A DNA stretch of 64,000 nucleotides from an uncultured Clostridia bacterium (GTDB lineage Bacteria > Bacillota > Clostridia > Christensenellales > Borkfalkiaceae): assembly GCA_944346885.1 (NCBI GenBank), contig CALVMR010000001.1, positions 25,884-89,883 on the forward strand. Reading direction: 5' to 3'. The notes under the pieces were generated by a model. That model was not told the origin of the DNA and ran no database searches. It saw only the letters and a list, made by a program, of their open reading frames with translations. The translations under genes and the position numbers were made by a program. Shown here piece by piece: positions 1-7,280 of the stretch. Positions within the stretch are counted from its first letter, which is position 1; the number at the start of each line of letters is the position of its first letter.

Positions 1-687
1 CCGCCCGCCGCCGACGGAAAGGTGCGCGTTACCCTTGCCGACGCCGAGCAGTCTATGCAGCGGAAGGCGCTTTCTTACAACGAAGACGCATATTACGATC
101 TTCTCTCCGCTTTCTGCAAAAGCCTGCGCGGCAGCGATGCAGACGCCGCGCTGTTCTACGCGTTCCGCTTGATCGAGGGCGGGTGCGATCCGCTGCTCAT
201 CCTGCGCCGCCTCGTCGTGCATGCGAGCGAGGATGTCGGCATGGCGGATCCGCAGGCGCTGGTCGTTGCGGTGAGCGCGCTTACCGCTTTTGAAAAGCTG
301 GGGGCGCCCGAAGGGCTGATTCCTTTGAGCAACGCGGTCATCTACGTCTGCGAAGCGGAAAAATCCAATTCGGTGCTCTTGGCGATGGACGCGGCACGGC
401 GCGCCGCGCGCGAAACGCCCGAAGCCGCCCCGCCGCCGTATTTGCGGGATACGAGCTACGGTTCGGCAGAGGCGAAGGCGCAGGGCGCCCGTTACAAGTA
501 CCCGCACGACTATGGCGGCTGGGTCGAACAGCAGTATCTGCCGGACGCGCTCAAAAACGAAGTTTTTTACCGCCCGCAGGGGCGCGGGTTTGAAAGGAAG
601 GTGGAGGAGGCGCGCCGCCGCAAAAAGGGGAGCGTGCCGCCTTCGGAAGGAGTGCTTCCGCCGGAGGGGAAGAAGCCGAACCCCTAA
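1..687 (+). CDS. rarA: Replication-associated recombination protein A (MgsA/RarA), C-terminal part
   Basis: The reading frame is open from the first base, so the gene is cut by the window edge. What remains is the C-terminal half of a RarA/MgsA AAA+ ATPase, a clamp-loader-like protein that acts at stalled replication forks. The ATPase core (Walker A/B) lies outside the window. Visible is the helical tetramerisation region with the family-typical stretches 'DLLSAFCKSLRGSDADAA', 'LVVHASEDVGMADP' and, near the end, 'YKYPHDYGGWVEQQYLPD'. The tail is basic and Pro/Lys-rich. It ends just before a 17-bp perfect inverted repeat. The assignment is by recognisable family sequence; the start is not available. 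Confidence 0.93.
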   Translation, partial: PPAADGKVRVTLADAEQSMQRKALSYNEDAYYDLLSAFCKSLRGSDADAALFYAFRLIEGGCDPLLILRRLVVHASEDVGMADPQALVVAVSALTAFEKLGAPEGLIPLSNAVIYVCEAEKSNSVLLAMDAARRAARETPEAAPPPYLRDTSYGSAEAKAQGARYKYPHDYGGWVEQQYLPDALKNEVFYRPQGRGFERKVEEARRRKKGSVPPSEGVLPPEGKKPNP

Positions 688-703
688 ACGCGTACATGCA
701 AAA

Positions 704-740
704 GCGCCGCCGCGCGGAAATTTCCGCGCGGCGGCGCGCT
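704..740 (+). terminator. GC-rich inverted repeat after rarA
   Basis: A 17-bp perfect stem (704-720 with 721-737) lies 16 bases after the rarA stop. It is followed only by a short mixed T run, so it may be a weak intrinsic terminator or an mRNA 3'-end stabiliser. Confidence 0.5.
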
Positions 741-804
741 CTTTGCCGCAGTGCCGCCGCAAGCCCTCGTTTCGCAGTTTTTTCGCCCGCGAAAGGGGAG
801 CAAA

Positions 805-836
805 AAAAGGCTGCCCTCCGCAGGGGGCAGCCTTTT
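805..836. terminator. Bidirectional intrinsic terminator between rarA and the aldo/keto reductase
   Basis: A 12-bp stem (805-816 with 825-836) is flanked by A and T runs on both sides. It can end rarA on the plus strand and the convergent aldo/keto reductase on the minus strand. Confidence 0.75.
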
Positions 837-873
837 GCCGCATACGGTTTTAATGCCTTTTGCCGAATGCGGT

Positions 874-1848
874 TTATCCCACCCTTCGCACAAACGGATG
901 ATAGTTTAAAATGTGTTCGATCTCGTCCAAGGCGCTTTGCGGGATGCGCAGCCCGCTTGCCGAAACGTTGGTTTCCAGCTGTTCGGGTTTGGAAGCGCCC
1001 GTGATAACGGAGGAGATCTGCGGCAGGCGCAGGATCCACGCAAGCGCGAGCACGGAGAGGGGCACGTTCATCCCGTCCGCGATCGTTTGCAGCGCCTCCA
1101 CTTTGGTCAGGTTTTCGTCGGTGAGCAGGTTGTTTATCTGCTTGTCTGCCTGGTGCGTTGCGCGCGAACCGGCGGGCAGCGGCTGCCCCTTGCGGTACTT
1201 GCCCGTCAAAAGCCCCTGCGCGAGCGGGGAAAAGGAGACGATCCCCGCTCCGTGTTCGGCGGCAAGCGGCACGATCTCGTCTTCAATGTAGCGGTCCACC
1301 ATATTGTACTGTGGCTGAATGACGCTCAGCGGGCGCAGGTGCAGGTCTTTGACGGCGGAAAAAGCCTTGCACAGCTGCACGGGCGACCATTCGCTTACGC
1401 CGAAGTAGAGGATCTTGCCCGCCGCAACCATATCCGAAAGGGTCTGCATGGTCTCTTCAACGGGCGTTGTGGGGTCGAAGCGGTGGCAAAAATAGAGGTC
1501 CAAATAGTCCAGCCGCATGTTTTTGAGGGTGGTATCCAGCTGTTCGACGATATGCTTGCGCGAGAGCCCCCAGTCGTTTGCGCCCCGCCCCATCGGGAAA
1601 AACACTTTGGAGGAAACGACGTAGGAAGAGCGCCTGTAATCGCGCAGCGCCGCGCCGAGAAAGCGCTCCGCTTCGCCGCCGCTGTATGCGTCGGCGCAGT
1701 CAAAAAAGTTTACGCCCGCATCGTACGCCGCGCGGATGCACTGGCGCGCCGTTTCTGCCGCGCCCGCGCCGTTGAGGTCCGTCATCCAGCTTCCGAGCGC
1801 GACCTCGCTCACTTTCAGCCCCCATTTTCCGAGATTTCTGTATTGCAT
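874..1848 (-). CDS. Aldo/keto reductase (Kv-beta-like AKR)
   Basis: A 324-residue NADPH-dependent oxidoreductase of the aldo/keto reductase superfamily, TIM-barrel fold, presumably cytosolic. The catalytic tetrad is visible as Asp50 and Tyr55 (in FFDCADAYSGGEAE), Lys81 (VVSSKV) and His122 (YFCHRFD). The N-terminal 'YRNLGKWGLKVSEVALGSW' and 'GEAERFLG' resemble the potassium-channel beta-subunit-like AKR branch. The start was set at 1848 because AAGGAG lies at proper spacing and family similarity begins exactly there; the frame stays open further upstream without homology. It is transcribed from its own promoter, divergent from the orphan gene at 2015. The physiological substrate cannot be read from sequence. 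Confidence 0.92.
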   Translation of the reverse strand: MQYRNLGKWGLKVSEVALGSWMTDLNGAGAAETARQCIRAAYDAGVNFFDCADAYSGGEAERFLGAALRDYRRSSYVVSSKVFFPMGRGANDWGLSRKHIVEQLDTTLKNMRLDYLDLYFCHRFDPTTPVEETMQTLSDMVAAGKILYFGVSEWSPVQLCKAFSAVKDLHLRPLSVIQPQYNMVDRYIEDEIVPLAAEHGAGIVSFSPLAQGLLTGKYRKGQPLPAGSRATHQADKQINNLLTDENLTKVEALQTIADGMNVPLSVLALAWILRLPQISSVITGASKPEQLETNVSASGLRIPQSALDEIEHILNYHPFVRRVG

Positions 1849-1897
1849 AGTACGCTCCTTGCGCCGTTTTTTGCGGCGTTTTTGTTTGTACGGTATA

Positions 1898-1926
1898 AGT
1901 ATACACCCGAAGCGGCAAACTGTCAA
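1898..1926 (-). promoter_or_regulatory. SigA-type promoter of the aldo/keto reductase
   Basis: On the minus strand: TTGACA (1921-1926), 17-nt spacer, TATACT (1898-1903), about 50 nt before the start codon. Confidence 0.85.
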
Positions 1927-1959
1927 TCTTTGCGCCGAAACAGGGGCGCGCACATTTGG

Positions 1960-1988
1960 TTGCCTTTTTCGCGCGGGTGCGGTATAAT
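1960..1988 (+). promoter_or_regulatory. SigA-type promoter of the orphan gene at 2015
   Basis: TTGCCT (1960-1965), 17-nt spacer, TATAAT (1983-1988). It gives a very short leader carrying GGAGG before the GTG start. Confidence 0.85.
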
Positions 1989-2014
1989 GATAAAAACGTT
2001 TTCGGAGGCGTGCC

Positions 2015-3124
2015 GTGCCGGATTTTATCGAACGGATGGAGCAGAATTTATTCGACGCGCAGCTGGCGCGGCTTGCGCGGCTGACGGGTACGCAGCCGCA
2101 CGCGGATTTTTTGCGCGAAATGTTTGCGCTCGTGCGCAAGCAGTACGCGGAGGAGCTGCGCCGCCGCGGGATCCGTTTGCAGCCGCTGGACGGCGCCCGT
2201 TTGGACGAGGTGGTCAGCTATGTGTTTTATTACCACCGCTTTCACACCGCGCACCTGCCGCCCGAAACGGTAAAAAAGCTGGAAGAGGACGAGCGCTACC
2301 GCGCCGTATTGGTGCGCGACGTTGCCGTGTACATCGTCATCAACGAGCATTTGAACGTGGAAAAGCGGTCGGTCACGTCCTCGTATTCTCCGGAGATCGC
2401 CGCCTATAACATGGCATGCAGCTATTCTCTGTTCGTGCTCGGCACCTTCTGCGGGGAGGACCGCCGCATGCTCGGCATCGGCAACCTCTTTAAAAAAGCG
2501 CTTGTCACCGCAAAGAGCGTTGCCGCGCTGCTTGCGGCGGGCAACAGCTGCGACGCCGTGATCTTGTGGCGGCATTTGCATGAGCTGGAATGCGTGCTCA
2601 TCGTGCTGAACACGAACAAGGACGAAATGTTTTTCGACTATGTGCGGCACATGGAGTTTTTTGACCTCGAACACAACCCCGATGCCGAAGCAGTGCAGGC
2701 GCGCCTTTCGGAGGAGTGCAAAAAATACGGCATCAAGGAGAGGAACGCCTACATCAACTACGGTTGGCTGGTCCGTTTGGAAGGGTTTTGCGAAGGGTAC
2801 GGAAAGGAGTACCGTCTGAATTTTAAGGACGGGCTGCAAAAAGTTGCCGGGCAGACGGCGCGGCACGCCGCCTATGCGAGCGCAAGCAAGATCCTGCACC
2901 CCTCCGCATGGATCGTTGCCATCCGCGAGGATAAGTTTTATAAGTTTACGGTATTTGAACTGTTCCGCTCTCTCGTAAACCTTGTCACGCAGATCAAAAC
3001 TTATGTGACGCGCTACCGCGGCAATTCGGTGCGGCAGGGGGAGTGCGACGCGTACCTGCGCACCATCGGCGGGTATTTGAACATGATCGCGCGCAACAAC
3101 AAGGTGATCGCTTCCAAGCCTTAA
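2015..3124 (+). CDS. Protein of unknown function (possibly DUF5677/HEPN-like)
   Basis: A 369-residue soluble protein not recognised with confidence. It starts at GTG 2015 behind GGAGG (2004-2008), with its own strong promoter. There is no signal peptide or membrane segment. The middle (about residues 155-200) is helical with the pattern 'KALVTAKSVAALLAAGNSCDAVILWRHLHELECVL', reminiscent of DUF5677 proteins (a HEPN-like helical family), and a 'SASKILHPS' stretch follows near residue 290. Similarity to that family is my reading of the helical pattern, not a proven match. It stands alone and monocistronic, with a strong terminator, divergent from the aldo/keto reductase. No function is assigned. 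Confidence 0.75.
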   Translation: MPDFIERMEQNLFDAQLARLARLTGTQPHADFLREMFALVRKQYAEELRRRGIRLQPLDGARLDEVVSYVFYYHRFHTAHLPPETVKKLEEDERYRAVLVRDVAVYIVINEHLNVEKRSVTSSYSPEIAAYNMACSYSLFVLGTFCGEDRRMLGIGNLFKKALVTAKSVAALLAAGNSCDAVILWRHLHELECVLIVLNTNKDEMFFDYVRHMEFFDLEHNPDAEAVQARLSEECKKYGIKERNAYINYGWLVRLEGFCEGYGKEYRLNFKDGLQKVAGQTARHAAYASASKILHPSAWIVAIREDKFYKFTVFELFRSLVNLVTQIKTYVTRYRGNSVRQGECDAYLRTIGGYLNMIARNNKVIASKP

Positions 3125-3183
3125 AAGGCAGGCTTTGCAAAGTTTTTCGCGGATTCGAAAGGATTTTGGAACCCGCGCAAAAA

Positions 3184-3222
3184 GACCGCCGCAGGTATTG
3201 ACCTGCGGCGGTCGCGTTTTTT
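3184..3222 (+). terminator. Intrinsic terminator of the orphan gene
   Basis: A 13-bp perfect stem (3184-3196 with 3201-3213) with loop ATTG, followed by GCG and a T6 run. Confidence 0.9.
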
Positions 3223-3278
3223 AAACTTGCGCGCGGTTTTTTTGAACTTGCGCGCGGTTTTTTAAACTTGCGCTTCGG
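3217..3278. repeat. Three tandem ~21-bp repeats overlapping the stop of the TSCPD gene
   Basis: Units at 3217-3236, 3237-3257 and 3258-3278 share the core AAACTTGCGC (or GAACTTGCGC) between T runs. The innermost copy contains the last codons and stop of the minus-strand gene at 3262-3528, so the gene's 3' tail has been copied twice beyond its end. Confidence 0.85.
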
Positions 3279-3528
3279 CGGCTTTCTTTTCCTTGTACAC
3301 CGCAATGGCGCGGGCAAGCTGGTCGGGGCAGGAGGTGTTCCCCTTGCATTTGATGCCTTTGAGCGTTTTTTGTACCTCGTCGATGTTTTTTCCTTCCACC
3401 AAACGGGCAACGCCCTGTAAATTGCCGCTGCACCCGCCGATAAATTTTACGTTGTGCAGGCGGTTTTCTTCGTCCACGTCAAAGAGGATCTGGCGCGAAC
3501 AGGTACCTTTTGTCGAATATGTAAACAT
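3262..3528 (-). CDS. TSCPD domain-containing protein (TIGR03905-type)
   Basis: A small 88-residue protein with the signature NTSCPDQLA near residue 65 that names the TSCPD/TIGR03905 family, plus CSGNLQG near residue 35. The same domain occurs at the C terminus of some vitamin B12-dependent ribonucleotide reductases. The stand-alone form is common in Clostridia, with no proven function. The conserved cysteines suggest metal or redox chemistry (inference). The start is supported by GAGGGAAC before the ATG. It follows the DUF4364 gene on the same strand after 47 bases, probably as an operon. Its 3' end lies inside a tandem repeat. Confidence 0.88.
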   Translation of the reverse strand: MFTYSTKGTCSRQILFDVDEENRLHNVKFIGGCSGNLQGVARLVEGKNIDEVQKTLKGIKCKGNTSCPDQLARAIAVYKEKKAAEAQV

Positions 3529-3575
3529 TGTTCCCTCACAAAGGAATGCCGCGGGCGGAGCGCCGCCGCGGGCAA

Positions 3576-4100
3576 TCAGTCAACCAAATTTTCGTAGATC
3601 ACGGCGTACACGTCCGCCGCTTTCAGTTCCCATTTTTTATAGATGTTTTGCGCCGTTTTCCGGTCCGGAACCACAAATTTGAGTTCGAGCAGCGGCTGCG
3701 CGGGGGCGAGGATGCGCAAAAACACCGTATACGTACCGTCTTTATTCTGATAATAGTCGGATTTGCACTCCTGCCTGTTGCGGTAGCGCGCGCTGTTGTT
3801 TTTGACGAAGACCGAGATCTCTTCGCGGGTGCTCTTGGGGATGTTGATGTAAAAGTTGGCGAGGCAGCCGCGCCCGTCCGGCGTGATGCTGTACAGCGTA
3901 TCGTCGTTTACGTCTACGGTGCAGATAAAGCCGTCTTCCAAAAGCTGCGAAATGATCATCATGCAGTCCATGTAGTTGATCCAGTCGTTGCTGGTCGAGC
4001 ACATGTCAACGATCGTCCTTTCCGAAAGGGCGCTCTCCATTTTGTCGAACACGAACAACACTATTAGTTTGTTTACAAACGTTTCGCCCTGAATCTGCAT
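3576..4100 (-). CDS. DUF4364 family protein (winged-helix-like)
   Basis: A 174-residue protein of the DUF4364 family, which is restricted to Clostridia-like lineages and predicted to have an N-terminal winged-helix fold. Typical features are the N-terminal NKLIVLFVFDKM helix, a central 'YSITPDGRGCLANFYINIP' (the wing and following helix), and a C-terminal alpha/beta domain. Family members are thought to be regulators, but none is characterised to my knowledge. Start at ATG 4100, where family similarity begins; the Shine-Dalgarno is weak (GCAGGA). It probably forms an operon with the TSCPD gene. No clear promoter was found between the terminator at 4137-4166 and the start. Confidence 0.88.
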   Translation of the reverse strand: MQIQGETFVNKLIVLFVFDKMESALSERTIVDMCSTSNDWINYMDCMMIISQLLEDGFICTVDVNDDTLYSITPDGRGCLANFYINIPKSTREEISVFVKNNSARYRNRQECKSDYYQNKDGTYTVFLRILAPAQPLLELKFVVPDRKTAQNIYKKWELKAADVYAVIYENLVD

Positions 4101-4136
4101 GAGGGGATATCCTGCGTCAAAAATAGAAGTGCTGAC

Positions 4137-4166
4137 AAAAAATCCGCTTTTTGCAAAAAAGCGGAT
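4137..4166 (-). terminator. Intrinsic terminator of the HPr-like gene
   Basis: On the minus strand an 11-bp stem (4156-4166 with 4142-4152) is followed by a T6 run, 43 bases after the HPr-like stop. It separates that gene from DUF4364. Confidence 0.85.
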
Positions 4167-4208
4167 CTTGTTTTATCCGTTTGCGCGGAAGATCGCGCCG
4201 TATACGGC

Positions 4209-4433
4209 TTATTCGAACGCTTTGAGCGCCTTTAAAAGGTCTGCACAGTTATCCGAATAGATCTCAACGGTAAGCGGCTTGGAGAGGTCGAGGCTGAAAA
4301 TACCGAGGATGGATTTCGCGTCTACCACATATTTGTCGCTTTTGAGAAGGATCTCATAGGGGACGTCCTGCACGATCTTAACGAAGTCTTTTACCTTTTG
4401 TGCCATTTCCAGAGAAATTTTTACGGATTTCAT
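4209..4433 (-). CDS. HPr-like protein lacking the phosphorylatable histidine
   Basis: 74 residues, the length and fold pattern of a small HPr-family domain. The family-typical block VDAKSILGIFSLDLSKP lies at residues 36-53. Bona fide HPr carries the PTS phospho-histidine near residue 15 in a G-H-A-R-P motif; here that region reads LEMAQKVKDF, with no His anywhere in the protein. It therefore cannot act as a PTS phosphocarrier and is more likely a structural or regulatory HPr paralogue, a type common in Clostridia. It is a single-gene unit with a strong promoter, GGAGG before the ATG, and a terminator. Confidence 0.85.
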   Translation of the reverse strand: MKSVKISLEMAQKVKDFVKIVQDVPYEILLKSDKYVVDAKSILGIFSLDLSKPLTVEIYSDNCADLLKALKAFE

Positions 4434-4460
4434 AAAGGAACCTCCAAAAGCATTTTCTAT

Positions 4461-4489
4461 ATTATAACGAAAAATTTTCCGAAAAGCAA
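4461..4489 (-). promoter_or_regulatory. Promoter of the HPr-like gene
   Basis: Minus strand: TTGCTT (4484-4489), 17-nt spacer, TATAAT (4461-4466). Confidence 0.85.
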
Positions 4490-4508
4490 GATATTTCCGA
4501 AAAATAAC

Positions 4509-4537
4509 TTAATAAAATTTAATTTTTGTGCTATAAT
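4509..4537 (+). promoter_or_regulatory. Probable promoter of the 4587-5827 operon
   Basis: TATAAT at 4532-4537, with a weak -35 (TTAATA, 4509-4514) at 17-nt spacing, in an AT-rich stretch divergent from the HPr-like promoter. Confidence 0.7.
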
Positions 4538-4586
4538 GATAGCCAGAGGGCGAGGCATGTAAAAAGTGCACAGAACAGGAGGCAAT

Positions 4587-5303
4587 ATGGCGGGTACAAA
4601 AGAACAGGCAGAGTTGTTTTTGCGGCGGTGCGACGAGGTGCAGCGGGCAGGATTCATCATCGCGGATACGAAAATTTCCGATCTGCTGAAAGCGATCGTA
4701 TCCTCGGACGCGCTGTATGCGTTTTTCAAAAGCGTGACGGCGGATTACGATTACGAGGCGGCAAAAATAAAGTACATGAACTATACGCCGCCGGGGTCGG
4801 CGCGGCGGGTGCTGCTTTTTCCCGAAGACCCCGCTGAGCGGCTGGCGTTCGTCTTTTTTCTCCTTGCCGAGATCGACGCAAAGAGTTTGGATCTGAGCTC
4901 CTTTTTGCAAGAATATTTTTATGCGGACGGCAGCCTGCACGGCAGCTTTTACGCTTTTTGCAACCAAGTGATCAAGCCGTTCCGCAACGCCGTAAAAACC
5001 ATGTTCCGCGGCGGCGCGGCGGCGGAGGCGGAACGGCTTGACGCGGTGCGCGCCGCGGGCGCGCTTGCGCCCGTCATCGAGCAGGAGCGGCAGCGCGTTT
5101 ACGGGTCCCGCCTGCCGGATGAGGTCAAGGTGGACGCCCTGCTCATGCTCAACGCGGCGGCGAACAGCGTCAGCGACCCGGAAACGCTTGCGGGCGTGCT
5201 CGTCGGGTATCTCTCCTTTGCGCGCGGGGCGGGCTTCGGCGTGGATGCCGTTGCAAAATTTTCCCAAGCGCTGGGCAGGATCAAGGAGTCGTTATGGAAT
5301 TGA
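4587..5303 (+). CDS. Conserved protein of unknown function
   Basis: A 238-residue soluble, largely helical protein that I do not recognise. It starts at ATG 4587 preceded by AGGAGG at ideal spacing; an upstream in-frame ATG at 4566 has none. There are no cysteine motifs, signal peptide or membrane segments. The C terminus overlaps the start of the NUDIX gene by 10 bases, so the two are translationally coupled and probably functionally related. Context alone (a NUDIX partner acting on nucleotide-sugar substrates) does not reveal its role. Confidence 0.85.
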   Translation: MAGTKEQAELFLRRCDEVQRAGFIIADTKISDLLKAIVSSDALYAFFKSVTADYDYEAAKIKYMNYTPPGSARRVLLFPEDPAERLAFVFFLLAEIDAKSLDLSSFLQEYFYADGSLHGSFYAFCNQVIKPFRNAVKTMFRGGAAAEAERLDAVRAAGALAPVIEQERQRVYGSRLPDEVKVDALLMLNAAANSVSDPETLAGVLVGYLSFARGAGFGVDAVAKFSQALGRIKESLWN

Positions 5304-5827
5304 ACGAAAAAACGGTGCAAAAGCACGTTCTCTATACGGGGAAGATCATCAATTTGCGCGTAGACGACGCGCAGCTGCCGGACGGCAGGCCGTGCAAGCG
5401 CGAAATGGTGGAGCACCCCGGCGGCGCCGCCGTGCTGTGCGTGGAAGAGGGGAAGGTGCTGCTCGTGCGGCAGTTCCGCTATGCGTACGGCGAAGTGCTG
5501 TGGGAGATCCCCGCGGGCAAATTGGATGCGGGGGAGGACCCCGCCCATGCCGCCGCCCGCGAGCTGGAAGAGGAAACGGGCAGGCGGGCGGAGCGCATGG
5601 AGCTTTTGTTTTTGCTCTATCCCACGCCCGGCTACACCAACGAAAAACTGTACGTATACCGCGCGCACGGCGTGCATGCGGGGCGGGTGCATTTGGACGA
5701 GGACGAGTTTGTTTCCGTCTCCCTCATTCCCGTAAAAGAGGCGGCGGAAATGATCGCGGACGGGCGCATCCGCGACGCAAAGACCGTTGCGGCGATCCAG
5801 CACTATCTGTTGGGCGGCTGCCGTTAA
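5294..5827 (+). CDS. nudF: NUDIX hydrolase, probable ADP-ribose pyrophosphatase
   Basis: 177 residues. The complete Nudix box is visible from about residue 75 to 97: GKLDAGEDPAHAAARELEEETG, matching GX5EX7REUXEEXGU, with the metal-binding REXXEE glutamates. A Pro-Gly pair (TPGYTNEK) about 16 residues after the box is typical of the ADP-ribose pyrophosphatase branch, which splits ADP-ribose into AMP and ribose 5-phosphate. The N-terminal strand-rich region (KHVLYTGKIINLRVDDAQLPDG) matches NudF-type proteins. It overlaps the preceding unknown gene by 10 bases. The exact substrate is inferred. Confidence 0.9.
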   Translation: MELNEKTVQKHVLYTGKIINLRVDDAQLPDGRPCKREMVEHPGGAAVLCVEEGKVLLVRQFRYAYGEVLWEIPAGKLDAGEDPAHAAARELEEETGRRAERMELLFLLYPTPGYTNEKLYVYRAHGVHAGRVHLDEDEFVSVSLIPVKEAAEMIADGRIRDAKTVAAIQHYLLGGCR

Positions 5828-5831
5828 ACGG

Positions 5832-5856
5832 TTTCCCGCCGCGGCGCGGCGGGAAA
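5832..5856 (+). terminator. GC-rich hairpin after the NUDIX gene
   Basis: An 11-bp stem (5832-5842 with 5846-5856) begins just after the stop, without a T run. It is a weak terminator or RNA-processing hairpin. Confidence 0.4.
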
Positions 5857-5932
5857 AGCGGCGGCGCATAAAAGCGGGGGGGGCGGCTTTTGCGGGCAAA
5901 CGGAAGCTGCCGCCGCGGTACGGAAAAATGAG

Positions 5933-5960
5933 AAAAAGCACGGCGGCAGCCGTGCTTTTT
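5933..5960. terminator. Bidirectional intrinsic terminator
   Basis: A 12-bp stem (5933-5944 with 5949-5960) begins with A5 and ends with T5, so it serves the NUDIX operon (plus) and the Cys-rich gene (minus). Confidence 0.85.
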
Positions 5961-5991
5961 GCAGTAGGAGGGAAAGGGGCAGGCGCGGCGC

Positions 5992-6192
5992 TTACTTGCA
6001 GCCGCAGGGGCGGAACAGGTTACAGATGCCGCCCTTTTTGCAGGCACAGTACGCCACGGCGAGGATGAGGGGCAGGTAGCAGCTGTCGAGAATGTTGCTC
6101 AAAATACCGCTCTGCGAGCAGCAGACGATGAGCAGAAGGATGAGGATCCAAAGGCAGCCGTTATCGCCGCAGAGAGTTCCGAAAAGATTCAT
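5992..6192 (-). CDS. Small cysteine-rich membrane protein
   Basis: 66 residues with 10 cysteines (8, 13, 24, 25, 38, 49, 51, 57, 63, 65) and a hydrophobic segment at 14-25. A second hydrophobic stretch follows at 39-50. It begins MNLFGTLCGDNGCLW behind GGAGG. Similar short Cys-rich hydrophobic proteins occur in Clostridia, sometimes labelled 'chorion class high-cysteine HCB protein 13' by database transfer; no function is known. The Cys pairs at the C terminus (CAC, CGC) suggest metal binding or disulfide cross-linking at the envelope or spore surface (inference). It stands alone between two transcription units. No convincing promoter was seen for it in 6193-6380. Confidence 0.75.
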   Translation of the reverse strand: MNLFGTLCGDNGCLWILILLLIVCCSQSGILSNILDSCYLPLILAVAYCACKKGGICNLFRPCGCK

Positions 6193-6382
6193 TGATGATT
6201 TCCTCCTGTTTGGCGGCGGATGGATATGTAAGGGATGTTCGCCGCCGTGCTTGGGCGCCGATGCCGCCCGTTGCGGCCGGTATTTCGGGCGCCTATACTT
6301 CATTTTACGCGCGCGGGAACGGAAATGTTCCGCCTTTTTGCCTTGCCGCATCCGCCCTTCGCATTTTACGGAGCCGATTTGC

Positions 6383-6411
6383 TTGCCATCGCGCGCGGGA
6401 TTTGTTATAAT
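6383..6411 (+). promoter_or_regulatory. Promoter of the ECF S component-coaX unit
   Basis: TTGCCA (6383-6388), 17-nt spacer, TATAAT (6406-6411). It predicts a leader of about 160 nt before the start at 6581. Confidence 0.85.
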
Positions 6412-6580
6412 ATAGGGCGCTGCGGGAGTCGGCTGCTTCCGCGCCGCGTGCGTTTTTGCGTGCGGTTTTAACGGGATGCGCGGGGAGGGCACCGCCTGTG
6501 CGGGCTTTACCCCATAAAAAACGCATACATATTTTTTGTCACGGATATTCCCTTGGCGGGAAATCCGAGGAGGTCTTCTT
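6412..6580 (+). promoter_or_regulatory. Long 5' leader with a terminator-like hairpin
   Basis: The predicted transcript has about 160 nt before the first gene. It contains an 8-bp stem (6444-6451 with 6458-6465) followed directly by TTTTA, and a second possible GGGG/CCCC pairing around 6483-6515. This could be an attenuator. I do not recognise a known riboswitch class. The GGAGG of the gene is at 6569-6573. Confidence 0.45.
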
Positions 6581-7276
6581 ATGAAAAGCAAATCGAAAAG
6601 AATTGCTTTGTACGGCATTTTTGCCGCACTGCTCGTGGTCATGTTTTATTTGGAAACATTGATCGGAAGTTTTTGGATAACGCCGCCGGCGATCATTTCG
6701 CTGTCGCTGTTGTTCACGCTCTGCCTTTCAGAAGATTGGAAACTTGCTTTGGGCGGCGGAGTATTGTTCGGGCTTGTTTCGTGGGCGCTTGCTGCGATGT
6801 TCGGGAACCCAGTGTTTATTTTCCCGTGGATATCGGTGCTTCCGCGTCTGTTTGTCGGGATCGGAGCCTACGGCGCTTTCCGTTTGATCAAACATTTCGT
6901 GCGGAATAAAACGAATAAATTTCTTGTATCGTATTTGCCGTATTCGGTCGGGGCGTTGTGCGGTATTTTGATCAATACGATCCTTGTGATTACATGTTTG
7001 ACGCTTTTTGCTCCTGACCTCGGAAGCCTTTCTGATTGGATAAGTGCGTGCGTAACGTTGAATTTTCCGATAGAATTGGTGGCGGCGGTTGTTCTTACGC
7101 CTGTCTTGTGCAATGCGATAAAGCGTGGAGCGTCTTCCAAAAAGAAGGAGCAACAGCCCGTAACAAAGAATGATTGCGCGCAGCCTGCGGAAGGGGGCGC
7201 CGTAGCGGAAGAAGCGAAGGCGGTAAAGGGCGAGCTGCCCGCGCAAAAACCTCTTTCGCAGCAAAACGGAAACTGA
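6581..7276 (+). CDS. ECF transporter S component, possibly for pantothenate
   Basis: A 231-residue integral membrane protein with about six transmembrane segments, running from residue 8 (ALYGIFAALLVVMFYLETLI) to about 190. A hydrophilic, charged tail of roughly 40 residues follows. Size and segment pattern fit the substrate-capture (S) subunit of energy-coupling factor vitamin transporters, which share EcfA/EcfT modules encoded elsewhere. It ends 4 bases before coaX, the first enzyme of CoA synthesis from pantothenate, so pantothenate is the most economical substrate guess (PanT-like). The substrate assignment is inference from context only; other vitamins are possible. The start follows GGAGG. 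Confidence 0.8.
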   Translation: MKSKSKRIALYGIFAALLVVMFYLETLIGSFWITPPAIISLSLLFTLCLSEDWKLALGGGVLFGLVSWALAAMFGNPVFIFPWISVLPRLFVGIGAYGAFRLIKHFVRNKTNKFLVSYLPYSVGALCGILINTILVITCLTLFAPDLGSLSDWISACVTLNFPIELVAAVVLTPVLCNAIKRGASSKKKEQQPVTKNDCAQPAEGGAVAEEAKAVKGELPAQKPLSQQNGN

Positions 7277-7280
7277 CATC

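Noticed and set aside
913..2409. Long plus-strand open frame opposite the aldo/keto reductase
   Set aside because: It is the complementary shadow of a clear AKR gene; GC-rich codon use leaves antisense frames open. No family sequence or ribosome-binding site.
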